From Lachnospiraceae bacterium (lineage in GTDB: Bacteria; Bacillota; Clostridia; Lachnospirales; Lachnospiraceae), in NCBI GenBank assembly GCA_015258065.1, contig JABZIZ010000006.1, positions 52,431 to 116,430 on the forward strand: a DNA stretch of 64,000 bases. The letters are read 5' to 3'. The position numbers and the translations under genes are program-made. Positions within the stretch are counted from its first letter, which is position 1. Every line of letters begins with the position of its first letter. Shown here in pieces: positions 53,387-62,166 of this stretch. The notes under the pieces are model-generated. The model had not been told where the DNA came from. It searched no databases and worked only from the letters and a program-made list of their open reading frames with translations.

Positions 53387-54421
53387 CTAAGCTCTTGCAA
53401 CCATCTCCCCGTATTCTTCTTTTTCTGCCTTGATAAAGGCCTTCACCGCTTCGGTATCCGGAAGATCATCCGAGCAGTTGTTGCTTCTGACCATCATGGA
53501 AGCTTCTGCCGATCCGAACTCTAAGCAATCGATGATATCCCAGCCCTGAAAGAGACCATAGAGGAAGCCGGAGCCGTAACCGTCCCCTCCGCCGAAGCCT
53601 TTTCGTGCGCTGACGGGAAAGGGTTTGATGGAAAAGCTTTGGTGGTCGATCGTATAGGCGGTGGAGCCCTTCATCCCATGCTTGATGACGACAAGAGAAG
53701 CGTGTTCTCCCATCCAGTAATCGGCACTCTCCTGATCGGACATGGCAGGGCGAATCAAACGTTCGGTGAGATCAAATTCCTCGCGGGATCCCATGATGAT
53801 ATCGGCCTCTTTTGCAATAATGGAATAATAGATGGAAATATCGTCCTGTGTCTTCCAGTTGTATTCCCGATAATCGATATCAAAGATGAGGGGAACGTTG
53901 TTTTTCCGGGCAAGCATGGCGGCCTTGATGGCGGCTTCTCTGGAAGGGCTTTCGGCAAGAGAGGTGCCCGAAATGAGAAGAGCCTTCGCACTTGCAATAT
54001 AATCCTCGTCAATATCTTCTACGCTTAATTGCAGATCCGCTGCCATGTTGCGATACATCAGGATATAGGACTCTTTCGGGGAAAGCATTTCCGTAAACGT
54101 AAGCCCCAGCTTCTCTCCGTTTTTGCATCTGGTAATATGAGAAGTATCAATTCCCTTCCGGTTAAAATAATCCGTGACATAGTCTCCGAACTGGTCATCG
54201 GACACCTTTCCGATAAACCCGGCCTTCATCCCGTGCCTGGTGACGCCGCAGGCAATGTTGGCAGGAGAGCCGCCGACGAACTTCTCAAAGTAGTGGACGT
54301 TTTTTAACGGCCCGAACTCCTCTTTGACTGTTTCCGAGTAGGCGGGGTTAAAATCAATCGCCACCCGCCCGAGCAGGATCAGATCGAGATTCTTGCTTGC
54401 GTCAAATTTCAGGTATTGCAT
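53387..54421 (-). CDS. iolC: 5-dehydro-2-deoxygluconokinase, PfkB family
   Basis: 344 residues. The N-terminal LDLILLGRVAIDFNPAY and the glycine-rich GGSPANIACGVTRHG are typical of IolC. The C-terminal catalytic motif is GGGDGYGSGFLYG (the Asp is the base). It phosphorylates 2-deoxy-5-keto-gluconate. GGGAGG precedes the ATG on the minus strand. It is transcribed opposite to the other iol genes, immediately downstream of the IclR regulator gene, and probably shares its transcript. Confidence 0.93.
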   Translation of the reverse strand: MQYLKFDASKNLDLILLGRVAIDFNPAYSETVKEEFGPLKNVHYFEKFVGGSPANIACGVTRHGMKAGFIGKVSDDQFGDYVTDYFNRKGIDTSHITRCKNGEKLGLTFTEMLSPKESYILMYRNMAADLQLSVEDIDEDYIASAKALLISGTSLAESPSREAAIKAAMLARKNNVPLIFDIDYREYNWKTQDDISIYYSIIAKEADIIMGSREEFDLTERLIRPAMSDQESADYWMGEHASLVVIKHGMKGSTAYTIDHQSFSIKPFPVSARKGFGGGDGYGSGFLYGLFQGWDIIDCLEFGSAEASMMVRSNNCSDDLPDTEAVKAFIKAEKEEYGEMVARA

Positions 54422-54450
54422 TTGTTACCTCCCTTGTCCTGGTGTGCTTG

Positions 54451-55350
54451 TCACGCCTCTTCCCATCCGAGCAAGGCAGAGAGCTGCCCGGAGAGTTTCT
54501 TCATCGCAGGTAAAACCTGCTCTTTGATTCTGGTATCGGTGAGCGCATCTGTGTCGTCAAAGGCACTGATGGCGGCGACGATTTTTCCCGAATAATCGTA
54601 AAGCGGGACGGAAACGCAACGGTGACCGATTTCACACTCTTCATTATCCAGCGCATAACCGCAGTTTCCGACCTTCATGATTTCGGAAATCAATTTTTTT
54701 TCATCTGTAATCGTATGCTCGGTCAGGCGGGGCAGTCCTTTTTCCTGAATCATGGCATGAATTTCCGCCTCCGAATGCTTGGATAGCAAAACCTTTCCGG
54801 AGGCAGTGGAGTGGATGGGGGCGTCTTTGCCGATGCGGACCAGGGCTTGCATCGAAGAGGTCGCGCTCATGAGCATATCCAGATAAACCACATCTCCGTT
54901 CATTTCTACGGCAAGCAGGACGCCCAGGTGTAGCAGCTCCGAAAGTTGCTTTAGAAACGGCTCCGCCAGACTGCGCAAGCTGACCCCCGCCTGGAGGTTG
55001 TTGCTGATGGCGCAGACCTTGCGGCTTAGCATATAGCCGCCTCCTCCGGGTTCCTGAAAGGCATAACCGGTTAAAATCAGAGCGCTTAAATAACGCAAAA
55101 GAGTCGGCTGCGTCATCTTCAGTTCTGCGGAGAGATCGGTCAGTCTTACGTAGTCATGTTGCCTGGAGAGGCACTCCATGATAGAAAGGAGCCTGACCGA
55201 TGAAAGACTCTGGTAGCGTGCTTGTGCTTCTGGTGTTTGCGTCTGCGAGGCTTTCTTGCGAGCAATCTGCGGTTGCTTCCTTTTTGTGCCTGTTTCCGGT
55301 GCACTGATCTTCTGCGTTTTCTTCTGTGTTTCTTTATCCCTAAGGGGCAT
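54451..55350 (-). CDS. IclR-family transcriptional regulator
   Basis: About 299 residues from the ATG at 55350, which has GGAGG six bases upstream; an ATG at 55371 has none. A basic N-terminal extension of about 60 residues precedes the winged helix (SSVRLLSIMECLSRQHDYVR, TQPTLLRYLSALILTGY). The effector domain follows, with HLGVLLAVEMNGDVVYLD and APIHSTASGKVLLS. It lies between iolC and the iolA promoter and is the leading candidate for binding the TGATAATCA sites. The extension is longer than usual. Confidence 0.92.
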   Translation of the reverse strand: MPLRDKETQKKTQKISAPETGTKRKQPQIARKKASQTQTPEAQARYQSLSSVRLLSIMECLSRQHDYVRLTDLSAELKMTQPTLLRYLSALILTGYAFQEPGGGGYMLSRKVCAISNNLQAGVSLRSLAEPFLKQLSELLHLGVLLAVEMNGDVVYLDMLMSATSSMQALVRIGKDAPIHSTASGKVLLSKHSEAEIHAMIQEKGLPRLTEHTITDEKKLISEIMKVGNCGYALDNEECEIGHRCVSVPLYDYSGKIVAAISAFDDTDALTDTRIKEQVLPAMKKLSGQLSALLGWEEA

Positions 55351-55475
55351 CTGCTTCCTCCGTTTGGTCATAGGAGATTGGTGTCAAATGTCTTTTGACG
55401 CCTCGATCTCCGGAGATCCTGACAACAGTATAAAACGGAATTCCAAACGGGTCAATAAAAAACAAAATATTGTTA

Positions 55476-55560
55476 TGATAATCAGAATAATATTTTCATT
55501 GACATAACATTCGACCCGGGATATACTGTGTATACAAAATTTGATTTTGATAATCAAAAT
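55476..55560 (+). promoter_or_regulatory. iolA promoter flanked by two operator-like sites
   Basis: TTGACA (55499-55504) and TATACT (55522-55527) are 17 bases apart. TGATAATCA occurs at 55476-55484, upstream of the -35 box, and at 55548-55556, downstream of the expected start, where it is the core of a perfect 17-base palindrome ATTTTGATAATCAAAAT (55544-55560). Sites on both sides of a promoter suggest repression by looping or by blocking. Confidence 0.75.
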
Positions 55561-55608
55561 AATAATCGACTATTTAAAACGAAATGAATGAAAGGAAAGG
55601 AGAGGATT

Positions 55609-57126
55609 ATGGCAGAAGTGAAACGCTACGGTTATTGTGTGGACGGAGAGTGGAAAACATCGTCTTCCGGGAAATACATGGAGGTGACGGATTCTTCTAC
55701 CGGAGAGGTCATTGCGGAGGTACCGCAGTGCACACAGGCGGAGTGCGAAGAGGCGATTGCTTCCGCACAGGCGGCTTTTCCTGCGTGGTCGGGTCTGTCC
55801 GTTTCCAAACGGGTGCAGTATCTCTTCAAGTGGAGAGAGGTTCTGTATGCGCATAAGGAGGAACTTTCCATTCTCTGCGCCAAGGAACTCGGGAAAACAT
55901 TGAATGAAGCCAGAGGAGATGTACAGAAGGCAATCGAGCCGACCGAAGAGGCTTGTGCGCTTCCTGCCATGATTCAGGGCGATGCCGCCATGAATGTAAC
56001 GGGAGGTTATGATACCGCCAGTTACCGTTTCCCTCTGGGCGTGGTAGCGGGGATTGTCCCGATGAACTTCCCGGCGATGATTCCGTGGGGCTGGATGGTT
56101 CCGCTTGCACTTGCCTGCGGTAATACCGTGGTGTTAAAGGCAAACAGCCAGACGCCTCTCACCTCCATCCGGATGCTGGAACTGTTTTACGAGGAAGGGA
56201 AATTCCCGAAGGGAGTCGTGAACCTGGTGACCTCCAACCGTGCGGAAGCGGAGATCTTTATGACCGATTCCAGAATCAAGGCGGTGACCTTCGTCGGCAC
56301 GACGGATGTGGGCAAGCATATCTATTCCGTTGCAGCTGCACACGGCAAGCGGGTGCAATCGCAGTGCGAGGCAAAGAATCATGCGCTTCTCCTGGCAGAC
56401 GCCAATTTGGAGGCGGCAACCAATGCGATCATCAATTCCACCTACGGCTGCGCAGGCATGAGATGCATGGCACTTCCGGTCGTCGTGGTGGAGGAGAGCA
56501 TTGCGGATCAATTCGTGGCACTGCTTAAGAAGAAGGCGCAGGCAATGGTCGTCGGCTGTGCCTATAAAGAAGAAACGCAGCTAGGACCGGTGGTATCGGA
56601 GAAACACAAAAAGAAGGTCTGCGAGTGGATTCAGAAGGGAATCGACGAAGGCGCAGAGCTGGTGCTTGACGGAAGAGATCTCGTGGTTCCGGGCTATGAA
56701 AAAGGCTTCTTTGTAGGACCGACGATTCTGGATCATGTGAAGCCCGGGATGAGCGTGGGAGATCAGGAAATCTTTGGACCCGTGACCTGCATCAAGAGGG
56801 TCAAGAACTACGAAGAGGGAATCCGTGTGATGAATGCGAATCCCTTCGCCAACGGTTCCTGCATCTTCACTTCCAGCGGCTACTATTCCAGAAAGTTTGC
56901 CATGGAGACGGACGGCGGCATGGTGGGCATTAACGTCGGCATTCCGGTACCGACGGCTTACTTCCCCTTCTCCGGCAACAAGGATTCCTTCTTTGGAGAC
57001 CTGCATGTGCTGGGAAGAGACGGCTACCAGTTCTTTACCAGAGCAAAGACCGTTACAACGCACTGGTTTGATGAGGAAGCGGCAAACAGAACGGTTGGCA
57101 CCTGGGAAGGTTCGACCGACCTGTAA
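55609..57126 (+). CDS. iolA: Methylmalonate-semialdehyde dehydrogenase (CoA-acylating)
   Basis: 505 residues from ATG 55609 (GGAGAGG upstream); a farther in-frame ATG at 55588 lacks a good site. Aldehyde-dehydrogenase motifs: PMNFPAMIPWGWMVPLALA, EAKNHALLLADA and the catalytic cysteine in TYGCAGMRCMAL, the layout of MmsA/IolA. It converts malonate semialdehyde from the end of the inositol pathway to acetyl-CoA and CO2. It has its own strong promoter. Confidence 0.93.
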   Translation: MAEVKRYGYCVDGEWKTSSSGKYMEVTDSSTGEVIAEVPQCTQAECEEAIASAQAAFPAWSGLSVSKRVQYLFKWREVLYAHKEELSILCAKELGKTLNEARGDVQKAIEPTEEACALPAMIQGDAAMNVTGGYDTASYRFPLGVVAGIVPMNFPAMIPWGWMVPLALACGNTVVLKANSQTPLTSIRMLELFYEEGKFPKGVVNLVTSNRAEAEIFMTDSRIKAVTFVGTTDVGKHIYSVAAAHGKRVQSQCEAKNHALLLADANLEAATNAIINSTYGCAGMRCMALPVVVVEESIADQFVALLKKKAQAMVVGCAYKEETQLGPVVSEKHKKKVCEWIQKGIDEGAELVLDGRDLVVPGYEKGFFVGPTILDHVKPGMSVGDQEIFGPVTCIKRVKNYEEGIRVMNANPFANGSCIFTSSGYYSRKFAMETDGGMVGINVGIPVPTAYFPFSGNKDSFFGDLHVLGRDGYQFFTRAKTVTTHWFDEEAANRTVGTWEGSTDL

Positions 57127-57213
57127 GGCAGTTGGAGCCACAGACGACGCAGTTACAAATCCAGCTATCGTTACAAAGGCAGTATACAGTGATAAAGTCA
57201 GCTGCATATAGAC

Positions 57214-58065
57214 CTACAAATGTAGCTGCAGGGCACTGTGAATCAGCGTGCTGATGCCGCCTGCGATAAAGAGCAGAATGATGATCTTTTGGGAAGCTTT
57301 GTTGCTGATTTTGCGGTCCAGAAGAGAACCGATCTGCATCCCGATCAGGGAAGCAGGCAGCATCACCGCAGAAAGCAGAAGAGTCTTTTCGGTAAAAAAA
57401 TCCCCTGCCGCATAGAGGAGAAGGCGAAAGAGATTCTCAAAGAGAAAGACAAAGCAGGTGCAGAAGCGAAAGGTGTCCCGGTCTTTCACGACCCGTTCCA
57501 GATAGGCAAGAAATAAAAGATTGATACCGAACAGTCCGGCACAGATGCCGGAGGTAAAAGAAAGAAGAGCGCAGAGCAGTCGGTTCTGCGTCTTCTTTTT
57601 TGGGGACTGATTTGTGTTTTCATAGATGGATTCTTTTGCAGAATCGCTTCCGGCTTCCTTTCCGGCACCATTTCCCACTCCATTTCCCGCTCCATGTCCA
57701 TCCCCCTCTCCCGCATTTCTGCTGAGCATTTCGATTCCAAGACCGGTGATAAGCAGCCCGAGAAGAAGTTTTAAAACCGTAGGACTGCCGTATTTGAGTA
57801 GGAGAGTGCCCGGTATGGTTCCCGTCAGCACGAAGAAGGTAATCGGCAAAACGATGTGCTTGTCGAAGCGGTCCCTGTTCCGGACCACGATGCGCAGGTT
57901 CAGGAAGAAAGAAACGGGCAGAAGAGAAGGGGAAATCGTACGGTTCGGAAGAAGAACGGAGAGCAAAGGGTTCGAGACAAGTGGATCTCCGAAACCGGCA
58001 ATCCCCTTCAAAATAAATGCAATCAGACAGCAGAAAAAAGCATAGAGGAGAAGAAAAGGCTGCAT
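57214..58065 (-). CDS. TauE/SafE-family membrane protein
   Basis: 283 residues, GGAGGAAC before the ATG on the minus strand. About seven to eight hydrophobic segments in two halves. LKGIAGFGDPLVSNPLLSVL (first half) and SFTSGICAGLFGINLLFLA (second half) match the two repeated family signatures of putative sulfite/organo-anion exporters. Between the halves lies a Gly/Asn-rich loop with repeated GAGNGVGNGAG-like units, absent from most relatives. It is convergent with iolA. The substrate is unknown; an organic acid from inositol breakdown is possible. Confidence 0.82.
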   Translation of the reverse strand: MQPFLLLYAFFCCLIAFILKGIAGFGDPLVSNPLLSVLLPNRTISPSLLPVSFFLNLRIVVRNRDRFDKHIVLPITFFVLTGTIPGTLLLKYGSPTVLKLLLGLLITGLGIEMLSRNAGEGDGHGAGNGVGNGAGKEAGSDSAKESIYENTNQSPKKKTQNRLLCALLSFTSGICAGLFGINLLFLAYLERVVKDRDTFRFCTCFVFLFENLFRLLLYAAGDFFTEKTLLLSAVMLPASLIGMQIGSLLDRKISNKASQKIIILLFIAGGISTLIHSALQLHL

Positions 58066-58217
58066 GATGTTCCTCCTTCGGTCGTAAAGGCGGTCTCTTG
58101 GTTTTTCAAGGGTTAGCCTTGTTTTTCAAGGGTTGCATTGTCAATAGTCCGTTTTGACAAAGAATATCAAAAAATGTGTCGCATCTGCCAAACTTGATCA
58201 AGACCGAATCAAATTGA

Positions 58218-58318
58218 TTGACATGTGGTATGAAATCGTCTAAACTTAACTAAATGTTAACCAGAATCTAACTTTAAATTGAGCAACCAGAACCGATTCA
58301 CTCAAATTCTGATAATCA
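58218..58318 (+). promoter_or_regulatory. Promoter and operator-like site of the inositol transporter operon
   Basis: TTGACA (58218-58223) and TAAACT (58241-58246) with a 17-base spacer; a palindrome AATCAAATTGATT (58207-58219) overlaps the -35 box. TGATAATCA, the same 9-mer as at iolA, lies at 58310-58318 in the leader. Confidence 0.6.
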
Positions 58319-58380
58319 TTATATCATAATCGGTTCGGCTTGCGAGGGAGGTTTGGATTCGAACGGAAAGGGGAATGGTT

Positions 58381-59436
58381 ATGAAAAAGAAAGTGGTTTC
58401 TGTACTTCTGGCAGGATTGCTGGGAATGAGCCTGATGGCTTGTGGAGGCGATTCTTCCGCCAAACAGGACAGCAGCACACAGGCAGCCGATCAGGGCGCA
58501 AGCTCCGCACAGACAGCTGCGTCGCAGGCACAGGCATCCGGTGAGGCGGGCGAAGTCAGTGTCGATGTGATCTTAAAGACAACGGCTTCGGAATACTGGA
58601 GCTATGTGCAGGCGGGTGCAAATGCGTATGGCAAGGATCACCCGGAAGTGAAGGTGGATGTCAAGGGCGCAACCAGTGAAACGGCTTATGACGAACAGCA
58701 GAACATGATTGAAACCGATTTGAATTCGGGCGCATATTCCGCCTATGTCATTGCACCGTTGCAGGCGGATCTGGTTGCCAATCTGATCAAGGGACAGACC
58801 AAGCCGATCGTGGCGGTGGATACCAATATTGAAGCGCCGGAAATCCTGTCCTTTGTGGGAACGGGCAATGAAGATGCCGCCAAGATGGGCGGTGAGAAGG
58901 CAGTGGAAGCAGCCAAGGCTGCCGGCTGGAAAGAGATCAAGGCCGTCTGTATTTCCGGCGTGCAGGGAGACGGAACGGCGACTGCCAGACTGAATGGCTA
59001 TGAAAAGGGAATCAACGGTGCCGGCGGCGAATTCTTAAAGGATGAGATTCAGTATGCGGATGCCGTTGCCGACAAAGCGGTGACTTGCATGGAAGCAGTG
59101 ATGCAGAACCATCCGGAAGGCCTTGCCATTGTTTGTGCCAACAACGACGATATGGCGATGGCGGCGGCTCGTGCGGCAAAGGGAAATGCGGCCTATAAGA
59201 ATACCGTTTTCATCGGTTTTGACGGCATTCAGTCCGCCTGCAACGCAATTCTGGCCGGCGAAGAGACCATGTCTGTCGCACAGGAAGCTTATGATATGGG
59301 ATACAAGGCGGTTGAGGCGGCTGTGAAGGCAACCAAGGGCGAGAAACTCGAGAAGTTCATCGATTCCGGTTGCTCGGTCATCAACAAGGACAATGCCCAG
59401 AAGAGACTGGACACCTTAAAAGGCTACATTAAGTAA
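58381..59436 (+). CDS. Inositol/sugar-binding lipoprotein, CUT2 type
   Basis: About 351 residues. The signal ends LMACGG (lipobox) and a Ser/Ala/Gln-rich linker of about 35 residues follows. The type I periplasmic fold is seen in VILKTTASEYWSYVQAGANA, PIVAVDTNI and a later IVCANNDDMAMAA. GGAAAGGGG lies before the ATG pair; ATG 58381 is preferred. In operon with a matching ATPase, permease and an inositol dehydrogenase and sharing an operator-like site with iolA, it probably binds inositol. That substrate is inference. Confidence 0.9.
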   Translation: MKKKVVSVLLAGLLGMSLMACGGDSSAKQDSSTQAADQGASSAQTAASQAQASGEAGEVSVDVILKTTASEYWSYVQAGANAYGKDHPEVKVDVKGATSETAYDEQQNMIETDLNSGAYSAYVIAPLQADLVANLIKGQTKPIVAVDTNIEAPEILSFVGTGNEDAAKMGGEKAVEAAKAAGWKEIKAVCISGVQGDGTATARLNGYEKGINGAGGEFLKDEIQYADAVADKAVTCMEAVMQNHPEGLAIVCANNDDMAMAAARAAKGNAAYKNTVFIGFDGIQSACNAILAGEETMSVAQEAYDMGYKAVEAAVKATKGEKLEKFIDSGCSVINKDNAQKRLDTLKGYIK

Positions 59437-59456
59437 ATCAAACGGAAAGTCATTGC

Positions 59457-59496
59457 AGGAACCGTTCGCCTGTGGGGCGGGTGGTTCCTGTTTTTT
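59457..59496 (+). terminator. Hairpin with T-run after the binding-protein gene
   Basis: AGGAACC (59457-59463) pairs with GGTTCCT (59483-59489), enclosing a smaller CGCC/GGCG-like hairpin, followed by G and six T. It is located inside the operon and likely a partial terminator. Confidence 0.75.
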
Positions 59497-59586
59497 CAAA
59501 TCACCGTACCAAAAACGGAATCGGCAGTGGCGGTGACGGAGTAAGCGGATGACCGCAATTTGCAGATGAAACAGGAAGGACATCGA

Positions 59587-61086
59587 ATGGGCAGTGAATA
59601 TGTGGTAGAGATGAATCACGTGACCAAGCGTTTTCCCGGTGTGGTCGCACTTCACGATATGCATATCGACGTAAAAGCAGGGGAGATCCTGGGGTTAATC
59701 GGAGAAAACGGCGCAGGAAAATCCACCCTGATCAAGGTGTTAACCGGTGTACATGAGGCGGATGAGGGAGAGATTCTGGTTGAGGGAAAACCCTGCAAAT
59801 TCAAGAATCCCAATGATTCCAGCAGCGTGGGCATCGCCTGCGTGTATCAGGAATTAAACACGGAACCGCTGTTGAGTGTGACCGACAATATTTTTATCAA
59901 TAAGTGGCTGAAAAAGAAAAATGGCCTTCTGGACTATCCGACCATGCACCGGAAAACAAAAGAAGTCATGAGATCCCTCGGGCAGGAGATCGATCCGACG
60001 CTTCCGGCGGGGAGTTTCGGCATGGGAATTCAGCAGATGATGGAGATCGCCAAGGCGGTTCTCATTGACGCGAAGATGATCATAATGGATGAGCCGACCT
60101 CCTCTCTTGGAGAAAAAGAGGTGGCGCAGTTGATGGAAACCTGCAGAGACCTGAAGAAAAAAGGGATCGGCATCATCTTTGTCTCTCATAAACTGGAAGA
60201 GTTGTTTGAGCTCTGTGACCGTGTGACCGTCATTCGGGACGGCGAATTCATTGAAACCAGAGATACGAACCGATGGGATAATGATTCCCTGATTCGAGCC
60301 ATGGTCGGCAGGTCGTTAGACAATCAGTTTCCGAAGGAGTACGGGGTAAGAAGCAAGGAACCGATGCTGAAAGTGGAGCATTTGAACGAAGAGGGTGTGT
60401 TGCAGGATATTTCCTTTGAAGCCTACGGCGGAGAGATCCTTGGCTTCTCCGGACTGGTTGGTGCGGGCAGGACGGAAACCATGCGCGCCATCTTCGGAGC
60501 GGACAAAATCACGAGCGGCAAGATTTACATCAAGGGCAAGGAAGTAGAGATCAAATCGCCCCGCGACGCGATCCGGAACGGCATCGCTTTTTTGACAGAA
60601 GACAGAAAGGGACAGGGACTGGTCCTCTCGGAATCCATTGCCAATAACATGATACTGGCAAGTTTTTCCAAGTTTGCCAGGGGACTTTTTCTGGATGAGA
60701 AAAAAATCAGCGAAAGCGGAGAACAGAATGTCAAGGATTTAAGCATCAAGGCGACCTCTCTGGATGAGGCGGTGGTACAACTCTCCGGCGGCAACCAGCA
60801 GAAGGTCGTGATCGGGAAATGGGTGAACACCGATGCGGATATTTATATTTTTGACGAATCCACCAGAGGCATCGATGTCGGCGCCAAGGTAGAGGTGTAC
60901 AAGGTCATGAATAAGTTAGTGAAAGAGGGGAAGTGTGTCATCATGATCTCTTCCGAGATGCCGGAGATTCTCGGCATGAGCGACCGGGTCATCGTCATGA
61001 GGGGCGGTCATATCACCGGAAGCATGAACCGTGATGAAGATGCATTCAATCAGGAAACCATTATGAAAGCAGCGTGGGAGGTTTAA
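59587..61086 (+). CDS. Sugar/inositol ABC transporter ATPase, RbsA/MglA family
   Basis: About 499 residues from ATG 59587 (AGGAAGG upstream). Two nucleotide-binding domains: GENGAGKST and IIMDEPTSSLG in the first; GLVGAGRTE, EDRKGQG, LSGGNQQKV and IFDESTRGID in the second. Ser replaces the usual Pro in the second Walker B extension (DES for DEP); other motifs are standard. It energises import together with the permease that follows by one base. Confidence 0.93.
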   Translation: MGSEYVVEMNHVTKRFPGVVALHDMHIDVKAGEILGLIGENGAGKSTLIKVLTGVHEADEGEILVEGKPCKFKNPNDSSSVGIACVYQELNTEPLLSVTDNIFINKWLKKKNGLLDYPTMHRKTKEVMRSLGQEIDPTLPAGSFGMGIQQMMEIAKAVLIDAKMIIMDEPTSSLGEKEVAQLMETCRDLKKKGIGIIFVSHKLEELFELCDRVTVIRDGEFIETRDTNRWDNDSLIRAMVGRSLDNQFPKEYGVRSKEPMLKVEHLNEEGVLQDISFEAYGGEILGFSGLVGAGRTETMRAIFGADKITSGKIYIKGKEVEIKSPRDAIRNGIAFLTEDRKGQGLVLSESIANNMILASFSKFARGLFLDEKKISESGEQNVKDLSIKATSLDEAVVQLSGGNQQKVVIGKWVNTDADIYIFDESTRGIDVGAKVEVYKVMNKLVKEGKCVIMISSEMPEILGMSDRVIVMRGGHITGSMNRDEDAFNQETIMKAAWEV

Positions 61087-61087
61087 G

Positions 61088-62065
61088 ATGAAAAAGAAAA
61101 AAGGAAATATCATGTCCTATGCGGGGACGTTCGGCGCACTACTCATTCTCTTTGTGATTCTTGCCCTGGCATCGCCGAATTTCCTGAAATTTGACAATAT
61201 GATGTCGATTTTAAAGCAGACCACCTTTAACGCCCTCCTGTCCACCGGAATGCTGCTCTGCCTGATTACGGCGGGAATTGATCTTTCGGTAGGAGCCAAT
61301 GCCACTTTTGCCGCCTGTATGTGCGGATTCCTGGTGACCAGAGGAGTGACCAATTCCTTTGTCCTGATCGTCGTGGCGCTTCTAACCGGCACCCTGGTCG
61401 GCATGGTGAACGGACTGCTGTTAACCAGACTGCATCTGCCGCATCCCTTTGTATCGACCCTGGGTATGAAAAATGTGCTCTGGGGCGCAGCGCTGCTGGT
61501 GACCGCTTCCAAGATGATCTCTTTTTCCGGAATCAACGGTCTTCTCTGGCTTGGCTCTTCTACCATGAAGGGATTTCCGGTCAGCTTTGTTATTGTGATT
61601 CTGATCTATATCCTGATGCATGTCCTGCTAACCAAAACAGCGCTTGGCAGAAGCATCTACTGCGCAGGAGGAAACCCGGAGGCGACCAGACTCTCCGGCA
61701 TCAATTCCGCCAATGTCTTAACCTTCTGCTACACCCTCTCCGGCTTCATGGCTGCCCTCGCCGGTATCGTATCCATCGGTAGAAGCGGGATCTGCAACGG
61801 CGCCAATGCCATTCAGGCCTATGACACCGATGCGATTGCCGCCTGTATCATCGGAGGCGCTTCCTTCATGGGCGGCAAAGGCACCATGTTCGGCACCATG
61901 CTGGGTGCGCTCATCATTTCGGTCCTTCGGAACGGATTCACGCTTCTGGCCGTGCCCTCCTCGATTCAGAACCTGGTGCTTGGTCTGGTTATCATCGGAG
62001 CCGTTCTGTTAGATGTGACCCGTGAACACATGGAAAAAGCGTCCAGACTGAAGGCAAAAGCTTGA
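61088..62065 (+). CDS. Sugar/inositol ABC transporter permease, RbsC family
   Basis: 325 residues with eight to ten hydrophobic segments. LITAGIDLSVGANATFAAC, the coupling segment TALGRSIYCAGGNPEATRLS, and YDTDAIAACIIGGASFMGGKG are the family hallmarks. GGAGG precedes the ATG at the end of the ATPase gene. It forms the channel of the transporter that probably feeds the inositol pathway. Confidence 0.93.
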   Translation: MKKKKGNIMSYAGTFGALLILFVILALASPNFLKFDNMMSILKQTTFNALLSTGMLLCLITAGIDLSVGANATFAACMCGFLVTRGVTNSFVLIVVALLTGTLVGMVNGLLLTRLHLPHPFVSTLGMKNVLWGAALLVTASKMISFSGINGLLWLGSSTMKGFPVSFVIVILIYILMHVLLTKTALGRSIYCAGGNPEATRLSGINSANVLTFCYTLSGFMAALAGIVSIGRSGICNGANAIQAYDTDAIAACIIGGASFMGGKGTMFGTMLGALIISVLRNGFTLLAVPSSIQNLVLGLVIIGAVLLDVTREHMEKASRLKAKA

Positions 62066-62166
62066 TCCTTCAGAGGGACGAGGCAGACGAATGCTGAAAA
62101 TGGATTCGGCAAAATGGAATCAATCATGCCGGATTCGCAAAGCGGAATCGGTAAAGGAGGAAACCA

